A stretch of DNA of 54,930 nt, taken from Fibrobacterota bacterium. Its GTDB lineage: Bacteria > Fibrobacterota > Fibrobacteria > UBA11236. Position 1 is the first letter of the stretch. Each line of letters opens with the position of its first letter. The notes below the pieces were generated by a model that was not told where the DNA came from, ran no database searches, and saw only the letters and a list, made by a program, of their open reading frames with translations. The stretch lies in assembly GCA_028287505.1 (NCBI GenBank), contig JAQBPN010000005.1:1-54930 (forward strand), read 5' to 3'. A program made the translations under genes and the position numbers. Below are positions 33,538 through 42,895 of this stretch, one piece after another.

Positions 33538-34491
33538 ATGCGCAAAGTGATCCTCCCTCTATTGACCGCCTTTATTTCCGGGTTCGCTGGAATTCCCGTT
33601 GACATAAACGGCAACGTCTCCGCAATGATCAAGGATTATGCGAATGGTGTGGGTTACACCCACAAATCGGGATTAAAATCCGGAGTCGTATCGTACCCAT
33701 CGACAAATCATGGAATTGAATGCCCAAACGAATTGAACACGGCAAGTGCCATTACCGAGTGGAACGGGAAGAAATTCAAACCTTTTCTTCTGGTCCACGA
33801 CTCAGCGCTTTACGGGACCATGGCGAAGGTCTTCAAAAAAAAGGTTCTATCGCTTTCGAATATCGGTGAGAAGATATCCGACGAGGAAATGCTGATTCAG
33901 GATGGGAGAAAAGACTCTCTTTCCTACTTTATCGCCGCGCCGGGCGATCCCGGTTTTGATTTCCTCAAGAACTTCGCCTACTACAAAGGAATCGCTGAGC
34001 AGGCTGTTTCGGATATGAGCAGCGCTTTAGAGTACGACAATTATGAAATCACATTACAAGACGGGGCCCAGACCAGGTTGGATATCCGCTTCAGAAGGAT
34101 TTTTCGAGGCGGAATTGTACGAGGTAACGCATCCTTTCTCTATGTGGGTCTCGAACAAGATGGGCGCATTTACAAGATACGGGCGAAATGGCCGGAATTC
34201 ATCGAGGACGGATCGGCCGAGCGGGCATATGCCCAAAGACCGCGAAGAACCGTCAACGAAATCCTATCCGAGGCTCGGTCACGGGTCGAAAATATTCCAG
34301 ACATCTCCAATAACTCAGAATCGATCTTTCACCCTCAAAAAGGTATAATTGAAAGTATGGCCTTGGCCTGGATTCCACAGGAAGAGTCTGGTAGGATGAT
34401 TATCAAGCCTGGGTTTTCTTTCATTTCCAAGGTCGATTATGAAGGTGGGGTCGTCATGAATCCATATCAGGACGTATCGTTCAACAAATAA
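33538..34491 (+). CDS. secreted protein of unknown function
   Basis: A 317-residue protein with a signal peptide (MRKVILPLLTAFISGFAG) starting at ATG 33538, 11 bases after the preceding stop; a slightly longer TTG start at 33523 exists. The rest is a mix of alpha and beta segments, with a hydrophobic middle region (FDFLKNFAYYKGIAEQAVSDM) and a basic part RRTVNEILSEARSRVENI. No motif was recognised. The operon position between the DUF6345-like gene and a lipoprotein suggests it functions with them. Confidence 0.65.
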   Translation: MRKVILPLLTAFISGFAGIPVDINGNVSAMIKDYANGVGYTHKSGLKSGVVSYPSTNHGIECPNELNTASAITEWNGKKFKPFLLVHDSALYGTMAKVFKKKVLSLSNIGEKISDEEMLIQDGRKDSLSYFIAAPGDPGFDFLKNFAYYKGIAEQAVSDMSSALEYDNYEITLQDGAQTRLDIRFRRIFRGGIVRGNASFLYVGLEQDGRIYKIRAKWPEFIEDGSAERAYAQRPRRTVNEILSEARSRVENIPDISNNSESIFHPQKGIIESMALAWIPQEESGRMIIKPGFSFISKVDYEGGVVMNPYQDVSFNK

Positions 34492-34509
34492 TGGATTGGA
34501 GGGGATGAA

Positions 34510-34905
34510 ATGCGGATCCTTTTGCCCATGTTCTTTTTACTCCTGCTCTCGGCATGCGACTCCGAAAACGAAGCCAATGATGTTGAGTTTTCGGTGAGCT
34601 ACGACAATTCCGATTCCTCTGTGGCGAACGGCCCGTTGGACAGCTCTTTGAACATCGTCTATTCTTCCAGGGACAGCCTGAAGTGCGAGTTTGTGGCCGA
34701 CGTAGGATGCGGGCAGGATGACTATGTATTCAGGTCCATCCTGATGAACGATTCGACATTGGGGTTGTCCTATGTGAATCATTCCGGTAAAGTTTGCGGA
34801 GGCATCTTCCGAACGAAAGTGGTGCTAACGGCATGGTCGAAGGAATATGACCTGCGGCCGATTACGCGGATCGACTTCGCCGGATACCGACTCTCCAAAA
34901 AGTAA
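34510..34905 (+). CDS. small lipoprotein of unknown function
   Basis: A 131-residue protein with signal peptide and lipobox LLSAC (Cys16). The gggga/ggagg site lies seven to eight bases before ATG 34510. The mature part is acidic and Ser-rich, then has three cysteines (KCEF, GCGQDD, VCGG) that could form disulfides. It is the third gene of the 32660-34905 cassette and ends 38 bases before the convergent lpd gene. No family recognised. Confidence 0.68.
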   Translation: MRILLPMFFLLLLSACDSENEANDVEFSVSYDNSDSSVANGPLDSSLNIVYSSRDSLKCEFVADVGCGQDDYVFRSILMNDSTLGLSYVNHSGKVCGGIFRTKVVLTAWSKEYDLRPITRIDFAGYRLSKK

Positions 34906-34943
34906 AAACACGTTCTCGCCTTGGCGAGCAGATTCGCCTATGG

Positions 34944-36341
34944 TTAAATATGGATGGACCTCCCATCCACCCCCAGCGCAGCCTCCTTCATCGCCTCCGC
35001 CAAAGTCGGATGCGCATGGGAACTCCGGGCGATGTCCTCCGCGCTGGCCCCGAACTCCATGGCCACCACCGCTTCCGCGATCAAGTCCCCGGCCCGGGGT
35101 CCGATGATATGCACGCCCAGGATCCGATCGGTCTTCTCGTCCGCCAGGATCTTCACGCGGCCGTCTATTTGCGCCAATGCGCGCGCGCGCCCGTTGGCCA
35201 TGAAGGGGAATGAACCCTTCTTGTAGGCGATGCCGTCGCTCTTGAGTTCTTCCTCGGTCTTGCCCACCGATGCGATTTCCGGATGGGTGTACACCACGTT
35301 GGGGATGGCGTTGTAGTTGACGTGGCCGTATTTGCCGGCCAGGCCTTCCACGCAGGCCATGCCTTCTTCCTCGGCCTTGTGCGCCAGCATGACGCCGGGA
35401 ATCACGTCTCCGATGGCGTAGATGCCGGGCACGGAAGTCGCGTATTTCTCGTCCACGGAAATGCGGCCGCGGCCGTCGGGCTTGATGCCCACCGCTTCCA
35501 GGCCCAGGTTCTCCGTGTTGGGGACGCGCCCCACCGCCACCAGCACCTTGTCGCACCTGATGGGATCCAGGCCTTCGCATTCCACCACGGCGCCATCTCC
35601 TTCGGACTTGGCCGATTTCACCCGCGTGCCCAGCTTGAATTCCAATCCCTGCTTGGCCAGGATTTTCTGGGCTTCCGCCGAGATCTCCACGTCCATGCCG
35701 GGCAGGATGCGGTTGAGGTATTCCAATACCGTGACCTTGGCCCCGAGCCGGCTCCACACCGATCCCAATTCCAGGCCGATGGCCCCGGCGCCGATCACCA
35801 CCAGGTGTTTCGGCACTTCCGTGTACGCGAGGGCTTCCGTGGAGGTTCCGATGGCCTTGCCGTCCACCTTCACGTCCGGGAGCATGGCCACCTTGCTGCC
35901 GGTGGCGATGAGGATGTTCTTGGCGGTCAGGGTCTCGGCGGCTTTTCCCGCTCCCGGATCCAGGGTAACTTTTCCGTTACCTGCCAGTTTCCCATGGCCC
36001 AGGAAGCGCGTGATCTTGCCCTTCTTGAACAGGCCGTCGATGCCCTTGGTGTTGGCCTTGACCACGTTGTCCTTGTGCTGGAGCATGGCCTGGAGATCGA
36101 GATCCACCTTGCCCACCTTGACGCCGAAGCGGCCCAGGCCGTCCTTGGCCTGATGGAAAAGATCGCTGGCCTCCAGCAGGGCCTTGCTGGGGATGCATCC
36201 GATGCGGAGGCAGGTGCCGCCCAGGGCATCCTCTTTTTCGATGCAGGCGACCTTCATGCCCAGCTGGGCCGCGCGGATGGCGGCCACGTAACCGCCGGGA
36301 CCGGCGCCGATAACTATCAAGTCGAAGGATTTCTCGTCCAT
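34944..36341 (-). CDS. lpd: dihydrolipoyl dehydrogenase
   Basis: E3 flavoenzyme that reoxidises lipoyl groups of 2-oxo acid dehydrogenase complexes using NAD+. It has 465 residues, the usual length. The FAD site is VIGAGPGGYVAAI, the redox disulfide is in GGTCLRIGCIPSK (Arg in place of the common Asn), the NAD site is VVIGAGAIGLELG and the catalytic His/Glu is in HAHPTLAEA. It lies 40 bases after sucB on the same strand, so it is probably co-transcribed with it as the E3 of the 2-oxoglutarate dehydrogenase complex. Confidence 0.96.
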   Translation of the reverse strand: MDEKSFDLIVIGAGPGGYVAAIRAAQLGMKVACIEKEDALGGTCLRIGCIPSKALLEASDLFHQAKDGLGRFGVKVGKVDLDLQAMLQHKDNVVKANTKGIDGLFKKGKITRFLGHGKLAGNGKVTLDPGAGKAAETLTAKNILIATGSKVAMLPDVKVDGKAIGTSTEALAYTEVPKHLVVIGAGAIGLELGSVWSRLGAKVTVLEYLNRILPGMDVEISAEAQKILAKQGLEFKLGTRVKSAKSEGDGAVVECEGLDPIRCDKVLVAVGRVPNTENLGLEAVGIKPDGRGRISVDEKYATSVPGIYAIGDVIPGVMLAHKAEEEGMACVEGLAGKYGHVNYNAIPNVVYTHPEIASVGKTEEELKSDGIAYKKGSFPFMANGRARALAQIDGRVKILADEKTDRILGVHIIGPRAGDLIAEAVVAMEFGASAEDIARSSHAHPTLAEAMKEAALGVDGRSIHI

Positions 36342-36381
36342 GGGCCCCCCGCGATGCGCGAGTACGAAAGATATTTCTTTT

Positions 36382-37692
36382 TCAGATCTCCAGCAGGATG
36401 CGCGCCGGATCTTCCAGCGTATCCTTGATGCGCTTCAGAAAGGTGACCGCCTCGCGGCCGTCCACGATGCGGTGATCGTAGGTGAGAGCGACGTACATCA
36501 TCGGCCGGATCACCACTTGGCCGTCGCGGGCCACGGGGCGGTCCTGGGTGGCATGCATGCCGAGCACGCCGCTTTGGGGCGGATTGACGATGGGGGTGGA
36601 GAGCAGGGAGCCGTAGACCCCGCCGTTGCTGATGGTGAAGGTGCCGCCTTGCAGCTCTTCCAGCTTGAGGGTGTTGGCCTGGGCGCGTTTGGCCAGGTCG
36701 GCGATGGCCAGTTCCACCTGGGCGAACCCCATGCCTTCCACGTTGCGGAGCACGGGAACCACCAGGCCCTTGCCGCCGCCCACCGCCACGCCGATATCGT
36801 AGTAATGCTTATAGATGATTTCGTTGCCGCGGATCTCGGCGTTGATCTGGGGAATCAGCTTCAGGGCTTCCACCGTGGCCTTCACGAAGAAGGACATGAA
36901 GCCGAGCTTGATGCCGTATTTCTTGACGAAAGCGTCCTGATGGCGCTTGCGGAGTTCCATCATCTCCGTCATGTCGATTTCGTTGAAAGTGGTCAAAAGA
37001 GCCGCGGTCTGCTGGGCCTGCACCAGGCGCTCGGCCACTTTGCGGCGCAGCATGCTCATGGGCACGGCTTCTTCGGAGCGGGATCCGGCTGCCGGCGCAG
37101 GGATGCCGGCGGGCGCGGCGGAAGGTTTCGCTGCGGCGCCGGACCGGATGGCCTCCGGGACGTTGGCATCGGCATTCGCTTCCACCTTGCGCAGCACGTC
37201 TTCCTTGAGCAAGCGGTTTCCCGGTCCGGTGGCCGGGACGTCGGCGGCCTGCAAGCCGCTTTCCGCCAGGGCGCGGGCGGCCGCGGGCATGACGGTAGGG
37301 CCGGTCTTCGGCGCGGCGTCGTCTTTTTTGATCACGGCGATCTTGCCCGTTTCCGGGCCGAAATTCATGCCGGAGGACCGGTTGGTTTCCGGAGCCGCTT
37401 TGACGCTCCCGGATTCGGCGGGCTTGGCGGCGCTGCTGGGAGCAGCGGCGGCCGGACCCTCTTCGATGTATCCGATCACTTCGCCCACTTTGGCGGTGGC
37501 GCCTTTGGCCTTGAGCACCTTGGTCAGGATGCCGCTTACGGGCGCCGGCAGTTCCACCGTCGCCTTATCGGTTTCGATCACGGCCACGTTGCCGTCCCGT
37601 TCGACGCGGTCGCCTTCTTTTTTCAGCCACTCGGCGATTTGCACTTCGGTGATGGATTCGCCCACCTTGGGCACTATGAGTTCAATGGCCAT
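36382..37692 (-). CDS. sucB: 2-oxoglutarate dehydrogenase E2, dihydrolipoyl succinyltransferase
   Basis: Core acyltransferase of the complex, 436 residues. The N-terminal lipoyl domain carries lysine in [17 protein letters not shown], followed by an Ala/Pro-rich linker (about 80-115), a peripheral subunit-binding domain ([35 protein letters not shown], about 125-165) and the catalytic domain ending in [12 protein letters not shown] with the conserved His and Asp. It matches SucB rather than AceF in the catalytic domain. It is separated from sucA by an oppositely oriented OmpA-family gene. Confidence 0.95.
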   Translation of the reverse strand: MAIELIVPKVGESITEVQIAEWLKKEGDRVERDGNVAVIETDKATVELPAPVSGILTKVLKAKGATAKVGEVIGYIEEGPAAAAPSSAAKPAESGSVKAAPETNRSSGMNFGPETGKIAVIKKDDAAPKTGPTVMPAAARALAESGLQAADVPATGPGNRLLKEDVLRKVEANADANVPEAIRSGAAAKPSAAPAGIPAPAAGSRSEEAVPMSMLRRKVAERLVQAQQTAALLTTFNEIDMTEMMELRKRHQDAFVKKYGIKLGFMSFFVKATVEALKLIPQINAEIRGNEIIYKHYYDIGVAVGGGKGLVVPVLRNVEGMGFAQVELAIADLAKRAQANTLKLEELQGGTFTISNGGVYGSLLSTPIVNPPQSGVLGMHATQDRPVARDGQVVIRPMMYVALTYDHRIVDGREAVTFLKRIKDTLEDPARILLEI

Positions 37693-37903
37693 GCAAATGC
37701 TCCTGTCCGTCCATCCGCGCCTCGGCGCTTTCGAAGATCGTAAGGGTCTAAAAGTAATTTTTTAATACGGCTACGACATCTCTTTCCCGGTCCGATCTTC
37801 GATTTGACGCCAACTGGGAAGGCCCTTCGGGTTTCAGTCCTGCAATCTGGACGCCGGGCCCACCAAGTCCACCGGGCCGCGGGCGCACAATCGTCGGTTC
37901 CAT

Positions 37904-37917
37904 TAACACACGTGTTA
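37904..37917. promoter_or_regulatory. palindromic site TAACAC-AC-GTGTTA
   Basis: A perfect 6-bp inverted repeat with a 2-base centre in the sucB/ompA divergent region, next to TATACA. It could bind a dimeric regulator of either gene. Confidence 0.35.
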
Positions 37918-37968
37918 CAGTATACATTAGTCTCGATCCGGAGCATCCGGCCGGATTGCGCACGGGAC

Positions 37969-37987
37969 TTGAATAGTATTTATTCAA
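37969..37987. promoter_or_regulatory. palindromic site TTGAATA-N5-TATTCAA
   Basis: A perfect 7-bp inverted repeat centred about 60 bases before the OmpA-family start. Position suggests control of that gene. Confidence 0.35.
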
Positions 37988-38039
37988 AGAAAGCCGACCA
38001 CTAATGTGGGTCATTTGCCGGGGGGCGAGAGGGGCTGAC

Positions 38040-39755
38040 ATGGGAACCCAAAAATCCAAATCTTTTTACTGTGTACTGGGGGCCTTTGTGCTGCTGGGCG
38101 CCAAGGTGCCCGCCGGAGCGCAAGGCGCGACCGCTCACGTTGACCCACCGGTCATCGAACACGTCGAAGACACTACCAACATCAAGGTGGTGGCTCCCAC
38201 CAACACCATGCAGGGAACCCGCGGCCTCAGCCAGACATCTTCGGCCGAGGCCCTTGGCGAAGGCCGCCTGGTGCTGGGAGTGCACGGGCCATGGTACCGC
38301 CAGGAGCGCCAGTTCAGCGGAGTGCCCAATCAAAAAGCGGATATTTTCACGGGAGTGGGGACCATCGCGTACGGTATCAGCCGGCAATGGGACGTTTTCG
38401 CCTCCCTCTCCGGGTATGGATCGAACAATTACAATTCTTCCAACGCCTCGGGTCTGGGGACATTGGGCGGCGGCGTACAGGCCACCTTGCCCTTCACGCC
38501 CACGGCGCCCATCCGCATGGGAGCCCAATTCGGGGTGTTCAACGGCCTGTCCAAGAATCCCATCGATAGCAATTTCGCGGACGGATACAACTACTTCGAA
38601 ACCCGCACCGGCATGGACTTTCGAACCAGCCTGATCCAGACCCTGGTGTTCGGCAGCGAGGGGGCCGCTCTCAAGATGCATTTCAATGAGGGGCTGGTCA
38701 CATCCATCGAGTCCGGCGTCGATCCGCTCATGCTGCTCGGCACCGGGATACAGATGAATCTGCCCGTGGCCGCCGTGGGCCTGGAACTGCATTCGCGCAC
38801 CGATATCAAGGATATCGCCCTGGCGACGGATCCCCTATGGCTGACGCCTTCCATGCAGTTCCGCACCGGCTACAATCTGAATCTCTCGATTGGCGGCGAC
38901 GTTTCCCTGTCCAAGGAACGGAACAATCCCAATGCGATGCGGGCCCTGGAACCCTACCGCGTGTTCGGCGGCCTGGCTTTCACTTTCGACACCCAGGAGG
39001 AGAAACGCCGCCAGGAAAAACTCGAAGCCTTCAAGGTGAGCCAGGAAAGGGCGCGTCTCCGCGCCAAGAACGCCGACCTGGCCCGTAAGGCCCAGGAGGA
39101 CTCGCTTGACGCGGCTTCGGCCTCCTTGCAAATGAACAATATGACGGCCGAAAACGAAAGCCTGGCCGTCAAGTCGCGCCAGGACGCGGAAAGGGCCAGG
39201 CAGGATTCCATGGCCCTGGCCGATGCCCGCAAGCGGCTGGAAGAAGAAAAATCCAGGCGCACCGATATGGAGAACCAGCTGCTGACCACGGGCCTGCTGG
39301 TGATGGACGCCGTATATTTCGAGACCGGCAGGACCGAGATCTCCATCAACTCCAAGCCCTACCTCAACATGCTGGCCAAGATGCTCACCAAATATCCCAA
39401 GCTGCAAATCGAGGTGGCCGGCCATACCGACAACGTGGGCAGCGACGCCTATAATCAGAATCTGAGCCAGGGCCGGTCCGCCGCGGTGATGACCTACCTG
39501 GTGAGCCAGGCGCCCGAGCTGAGCGGCAGGTTGACGTCCAGGGGGTACGGTGAATCCATGCCCAAGGCGGACAATCGCACCGCCGATGGCCGCAAGTTCA
39601 ACCGGCGCACGGAGCTGCAAGTACTCAACAAGGATGCCTTGAGGGAATACAACGAGCCCACCCTGACAAGCGGGACTGCGCCGGTCCAGTCGGGACATGC
39701 CGCCGGTTCCGGGGCGGATTCGAAGGCGCCTGGAGATTCGGTGTATTCGAAGTAG
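38040..39755 (+). CDS. OmpA-family outer-membrane protein
   Basis: A 571-residue envelope protein. ATG 38040 has gaggggc about six bases upstream and starts a signal peptide (about 1-28); the frame to 38004 is not used. Residues about 65-310 form a beta-barrel-like region (aromatic alternation, many Gly). A long charged coiled coil follows (about 315-415, RRQEKLEAFKVSQERARLR). The OmpA C-terminal peptidoglycan-binding domain (about 420-545) contains DAVYFETGRTEI, VAGHTDNVGSDAYNQNLSQGRS, and RGYGES, with the conserved NRRTEL end. A Ser/Gly-rich tail ends the protein. It tethers the outer membrane to peptidoglycan. Confidence 0.92.
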   Translation: MGTQKSKSFYCVLGAFVLLGAKVPAGAQGATAHVDPPVIEHVEDTTNIKVVAPTNTMQGTRGLSQTSSAEALGEGRLVLGVHGPWYRQERQFSGVPNQKADIFTGVGTIAYGISRQWDVFASLSGYGSNNYNSSNASGLGTLGGGVQATLPFTPTAPIRMGAQFGVFNGLSKNPIDSNFADGYNYFETRTGMDFRTSLIQTLVFGSEGAALKMHFNEGLVTSIESGVDPLMLLGTGIQMNLPVAAVGLELHSRTDIKDIALATDPLWLTPSMQFRTGYNLNLSIGGDVSLSKERNNPNAMRALEPYRVFGGLAFTFDTQEEKRRQEKLEAFKVSQERARLRAKNADLARKAQEDSLDAASASLQMNNMTAENESLAVKSRQDAERARQDSMALADARKRLEEEKSRRTDMENQLLTTGLLVMDAVYFETGRTEISINSKPYLNMLAKMLTKYPKLQIEVAGHTDNVGSDAYNQNLSQGRSAAVMTYLVSQAPELSGRLTSRGYGESMPKADNRTADGRKFNRRTELQVLNKDALREYNEPTLTSGTAPVQSGHAAGSGADSKAPGDSVYSK

Positions 39756-39787
39756 GGGGCTTCTGAGCCTTCCGCGGTCGAGGGTTT

Positions 39788-42643
39788 TCAGCCCTCGACT
39801 TGCGTGTTTTTCAGCGACATGGCCGCAACCTCGGTGGCGCGTTCCCCGAAAGCCTTTGCGATCAGCTGTTTCTGCTCCAGCTTATGGCTGCTTGCCGATC
39901 CGGTGGCCGGGGTGGAAGACGCGGGACGGTGCACGCCCTGGAAGGGATGCCGTCCCAGCAGGCGCTCGCCGAAGCGGACGCGCAGGTAGCGCCAAGCGCC
40001 CATGTTCTCCGGTTCTTCCTGCACCCAGGTGACGGGCGTGCCTTCCGGAAAGGGGGACAGGGCCTGGGCCAGAGTCTGGGGGTACAGAGGATACAATTGT
40101 TCGATGCGCAGGATGGCTACGTCCTCGCGCTTCTGCTTTTCCCGTTCCTCGTTCAGCTCATAGTAGAGCTTGCCGCTGCAGAGCAGCACATGCTTCACCT
40201 TGTCCGTGCGCACGATGGTATCGGGAATGATGCGCTGGAATCCCTTGGTGGTGAGATCCTCCAGGGGGGAAACCGCGGCGGGCAGGCGCAACAGGCTCTT
40301 GGGCGTCATGATGATCATGGGCTTGCGCCAGGGGCGCAGCATCTGGCGGCGCAGGGCGTGGAAGTACTGCGCGGGCGTGGACAGGTTCATGACCTGGAAA
40401 TTGTCCTCCGCGGCCATGGCCAGGAACCGCTCCAGACGCGCGCTGGAATGCTCCGGTCCCATGCCTTCGAAGCCGTGGGGCAGCAGCATGACCAGGCCGG
40501 ACAGGCGGCGCCATTTTTCCTCGGCGCTGGCGATGAACTGATCGATGATGGGCTGGGCCACGTTCACGAAGTCGCCGAATTGGGCTTCCCAGATCACCAG
40601 GCCTTTGGGCGTGTCCAGGCTGTATCCGTATTCGAATCCCAGCACTCCGTTCTCGGTGAGCGGGCTGTTGTAGATCTCCAGCGGCCCTTGCTTGTCCGAA
40701 AGGTGGCTCAAGGGCATGTAGGTCGTGCCGTCCATGATGTCGTGCAGCACGGCATGGCGCTGGCTGAAGGTGCCGCGTTGGACATCCTGCCCGGACATGC
40801 GGATGCGGAAGCCGTCCACGGAGAGGCTCGCCAATGCAAGCGCTTCCGCGCTCGCCCAATCCAGGCCGCGCTCGCCCCTGCCCGCCTGGCGGCGCAGTTC
40901 CAGGATCTTTTCGATCTTGGGATGGGGATGGAAACCGGAGGGCAGTCTGGTGAGTTGGTCCATCAGCTCGGTGAGGCGCGCGGCGGGCAGGCCGGTCTCC
41001 ACGTCCTTAACGCCGCTTTCCGGTCCGCCCTGGAAGCCCTTCCAGACGCGGCTGGGACCTTCCTGGGTGCGGATGTATTCCTTGCGGCGGGCTTCCGAGA
41101 GTTCGCCTTCCAATTGTTCCGTGCGCTTGGCGGCGATGCGGTCGGCTTCTTCCCGGGTCACGCCGCCCAATTTGAGCAGATGTTCCAGGTAACCCTCGCG
41201 CACGCTCTTGCGGCGCTCTATGGTGCGGTACAGCAGGGGCTGGGTGAAGGCGGGTTCGTCCCCTTCGTTGTGGCCGCGGCGGCGATAGCCGTACATGTCG
41301 ATGACCACGTCCCGCTTGAACTGCATGCGGAAATCCATGGCCAGGTTGACCACGGCCGCCACGGCTTCCGGATCTTCTCCGTTGACGTGGAAGATCGGGA
41401 TCTGCAGCATCTTGGCCACGTCGGTGGCGTAGGTGGTGGAGCGCCCCTCGTGGGGCGAGGTGGTGAACCCGATCTGGTTGTTGAGGACCACGTGCAGGGT
41501 GCCGCCTGTGCGATAGCCCGCCAGCTCGCTCATGTTCAGGATTTCCTGGATGATGCCTTCGCCCGCGAAGGCCGCGTCCCCGTGGATGAGCAGGGTGAGG
41601 CCCTTTTCGCGGGCCTGGTCCTTGGCCCGGTCCTGCTTGGCGCGCAGGCGGCCCTGGGCCACCGGGTTCACGAACTCAAGATGGCTGGGATTGAAGCAAA
41701 GGGAAAGATGCAGCTTGTGCCCGTTGGCGGCGATCCAGTCCGAAGAGTAGCCCAGATGGTACTTCACGTCCCCGCGGCCCAGCTGCAATTGGGGATCCGA
41801 GTCCTCGAATTCGTGGAAGATGTCGCGGGGATTCTTGCCCATGATGTTGGCGAGCACGTTGAGGCGGCCGCGGTGGGCCATGCCGAAGACGATTTCGTCG
41901 ATCTTCTGCTCGCCGGCCTTCTCGATGGCCAGGTCCAGCAGGGGAATCAGGCTTTCCGATCCCTCCAGGGAGAAACTCTTGGCGCCCAGGTATTTCTTCT
42001 GGATGAACTCCTCGAAGATCACGGCGTCGGTGAGGCGCGTGAGGATGTCCAGCTGTTGCTCGCGGGACAGCGTGATGCGGTTCTCGCTGCCTTCCATGCG
42101 GGCGGCCAGCCAGCTGCGCACTTCCGGGCTGTCGATGTGCATGTATTGCACGCCCACGGACCGGCAATAGGTGTTGTTCATCCGCTCCAGCACCTGGCGC
42201 AGGGTCAGGGCGTCCGGGCCCTGGATGGTGATGCCGGAAACCGTGCGGTCCAGATCGGCGTCGCTCAGGCCGAAATAGCTGGGCTCCAAATCGGCCACGT
42301 TGCCTTTGGGCGGGAGGCCCAGGGGATCGATGCGGGCGAAGAGATGGCCGCGGACCCGGTAGGCGCGCACCATTTGATCGGCCCTGTCCTGGAGGGCCGC
42401 GATGCCGTGTTCGGCATGGGACCCGTTGCGGCCTGGCGCGGGGGCGGCCTGGAAAAGACCCGAAGCCGTTTGCAGGGGGCCCAATTGCGGGTTGGAACGG
42501 AATCCCTCGCCGCCGGCGTCCGTCGGCAGGTTCTGGAAATAGCTTCTCCAATCCTCGGGAACCGAAGCGGCATCCTTGAGGTAGTCGGCATAGAGGGCTT
42601 CTACAAAGCCAAGGCTTAGATTGTTCGGTTCGATGGTTCCCAT
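39788..42643 (-). CDS. sucA: 2-oxoglutarate dehydrogenase E1 component
   Basis: Thiamine-diphosphate-dependent decarboxylase of the TCA-cycle complex, 951 residues, as expected. The start is ATG 42643 (MGTIEPNNLSL, followed by the E1 N-terminal FVEALYADYLKDAASVPEDWRSYF). The frame is open further but has no E1 homology there. Motifs include the HRGRLNVLANIMGK segment, the ThDP site HGDAAFAGEG and YGYRRRGHNEGDEP. The C-terminal SGKLYYEL and WVQEEPENMGAW are typical. It is transcribed leftward, but the next leftward gene, sucB, lies beyond the OmpA gene, so a shared transcript would have to run antisense through ompA. Confidence 0.96.
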   Translation of the reverse strand: MGTIEPNNLSLGFVEALYADYLKDAASVPEDWRSYFQNLPTDAGGEGFRSNPQLGPLQTASGLFQAAPAPGRNGSHAEHGIAALQDRADQMVRAYRVRGHLFARIDPLGLPPKGNVADLEPSYFGLSDADLDRTVSGITIQGPDALTLRQVLERMNNTYCRSVGVQYMHIDSPEVRSWLAARMEGSENRITLSREQQLDILTRLTDAVIFEEFIQKKYLGAKSFSLEGSESLIPLLDLAIEKAGEQKIDEIVFGMAHRGRLNVLANIMGKNPRDIFHEFEDSDPQLQLGRGDVKYHLGYSSDWIAANGHKLHLSLCFNPSHLEFVNPVAQGRLRAKQDRAKDQAREKGLTLLIHGDAAFAGEGIIQEILNMSELAGYRTGGTLHVVLNNQIGFTTSPHEGRSTTYATDVAKMLQIPIFHVNGEDPEAVAAVVNLAMDFRMQFKRDVVIDMYGYRRRGHNEGDEPAFTQPLLYRTIERRKSVREGYLEHLLKLGGVTREEADRIAAKRTEQLEGELSEARRKEYIRTQEGPSRVWKGFQGGPESGVKDVETGLPAARLTELMDQLTRLPSGFHPHPKIEKILELRRQAGRGERGLDWASAEALALASLSVDGFRIRMSGQDVQRGTFSQRHAVLHDIMDGTTYMPLSHLSDKQGPLEIYNSPLTENGVLGFEYGYSLDTPKGLVIWEAQFGDFVNVAQPIIDQFIASAEEKWRRLSGLVMLLPHGFEGMGPEHSSARLERFLAMAAEDNFQVMNLSTPAQYFHALRRQMLRPWRKPMIIMTPKSLLRLPAAVSPLEDLTTKGFQRIIPDTIVRTDKVKHVLLCSGKLYYELNEEREKQKREDVAILRIEQLYPLYPQTLAQALSPFPEGTPVTWVQEEPENMGAWRYLRVRFGERLLGRHPFQGVHRPASSTPATGSASSHKLEQKQLIAKAFGERATEVAAMSLKNTQVEG

Positions 42644-42895
42644 TTTACCACTAGAATCCCTTAAAAGAACCGAAAAACCGAGGTTTTTGTCGGCACAGTA
42701 ATAAAATACGTTGTTGCGGGATGGCTGTTCCCGTCCAATTTCAACGACGCGTGCCCAAAAATAACCTCGGACCCCCCGAATCGGCATGCCATTCGGGCAA
42801 TTCTGGGAGCTTCCGGCGTAAATTCCGGGGAAAGACTTTTCATCGGGGAAAAATATTGTTTTAAAAATAGGGGTAAGTCCCACTGGGAGGGTGCC
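42644..42895. promoter_or_regulatory. divergent promoter region between sucA and aconitase
   Basis: A 252-base gap between divergent TCA-cycle genes. It has AT-rich patches (42655-42720 and 42835-42870) likely to contain promoters for each side. No distinct palindrome or ORF was recognised. Confidence 0.4.

Larger units (their letters stand above)
37693..38039. other. divergent control region between sucB and ompA-family gene
   Basis: A 347-base gap containing promoters for both directions. Two short palindromes are present (see separate entries). The 3' part (37900-37990) is AT-rich with TATACA-like and TATTT words, plausible -10 regions. No ORF of interest. Confidence 0.5.

Noticed and set aside
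39800-42619. 939-codon open frame antisense to sucA
   Set aside because: The sense strand encodes a complete, well-conserved E1 enzyme. The antisense product is His/Gln/Glu-rich low complexity with no recognisable domain.
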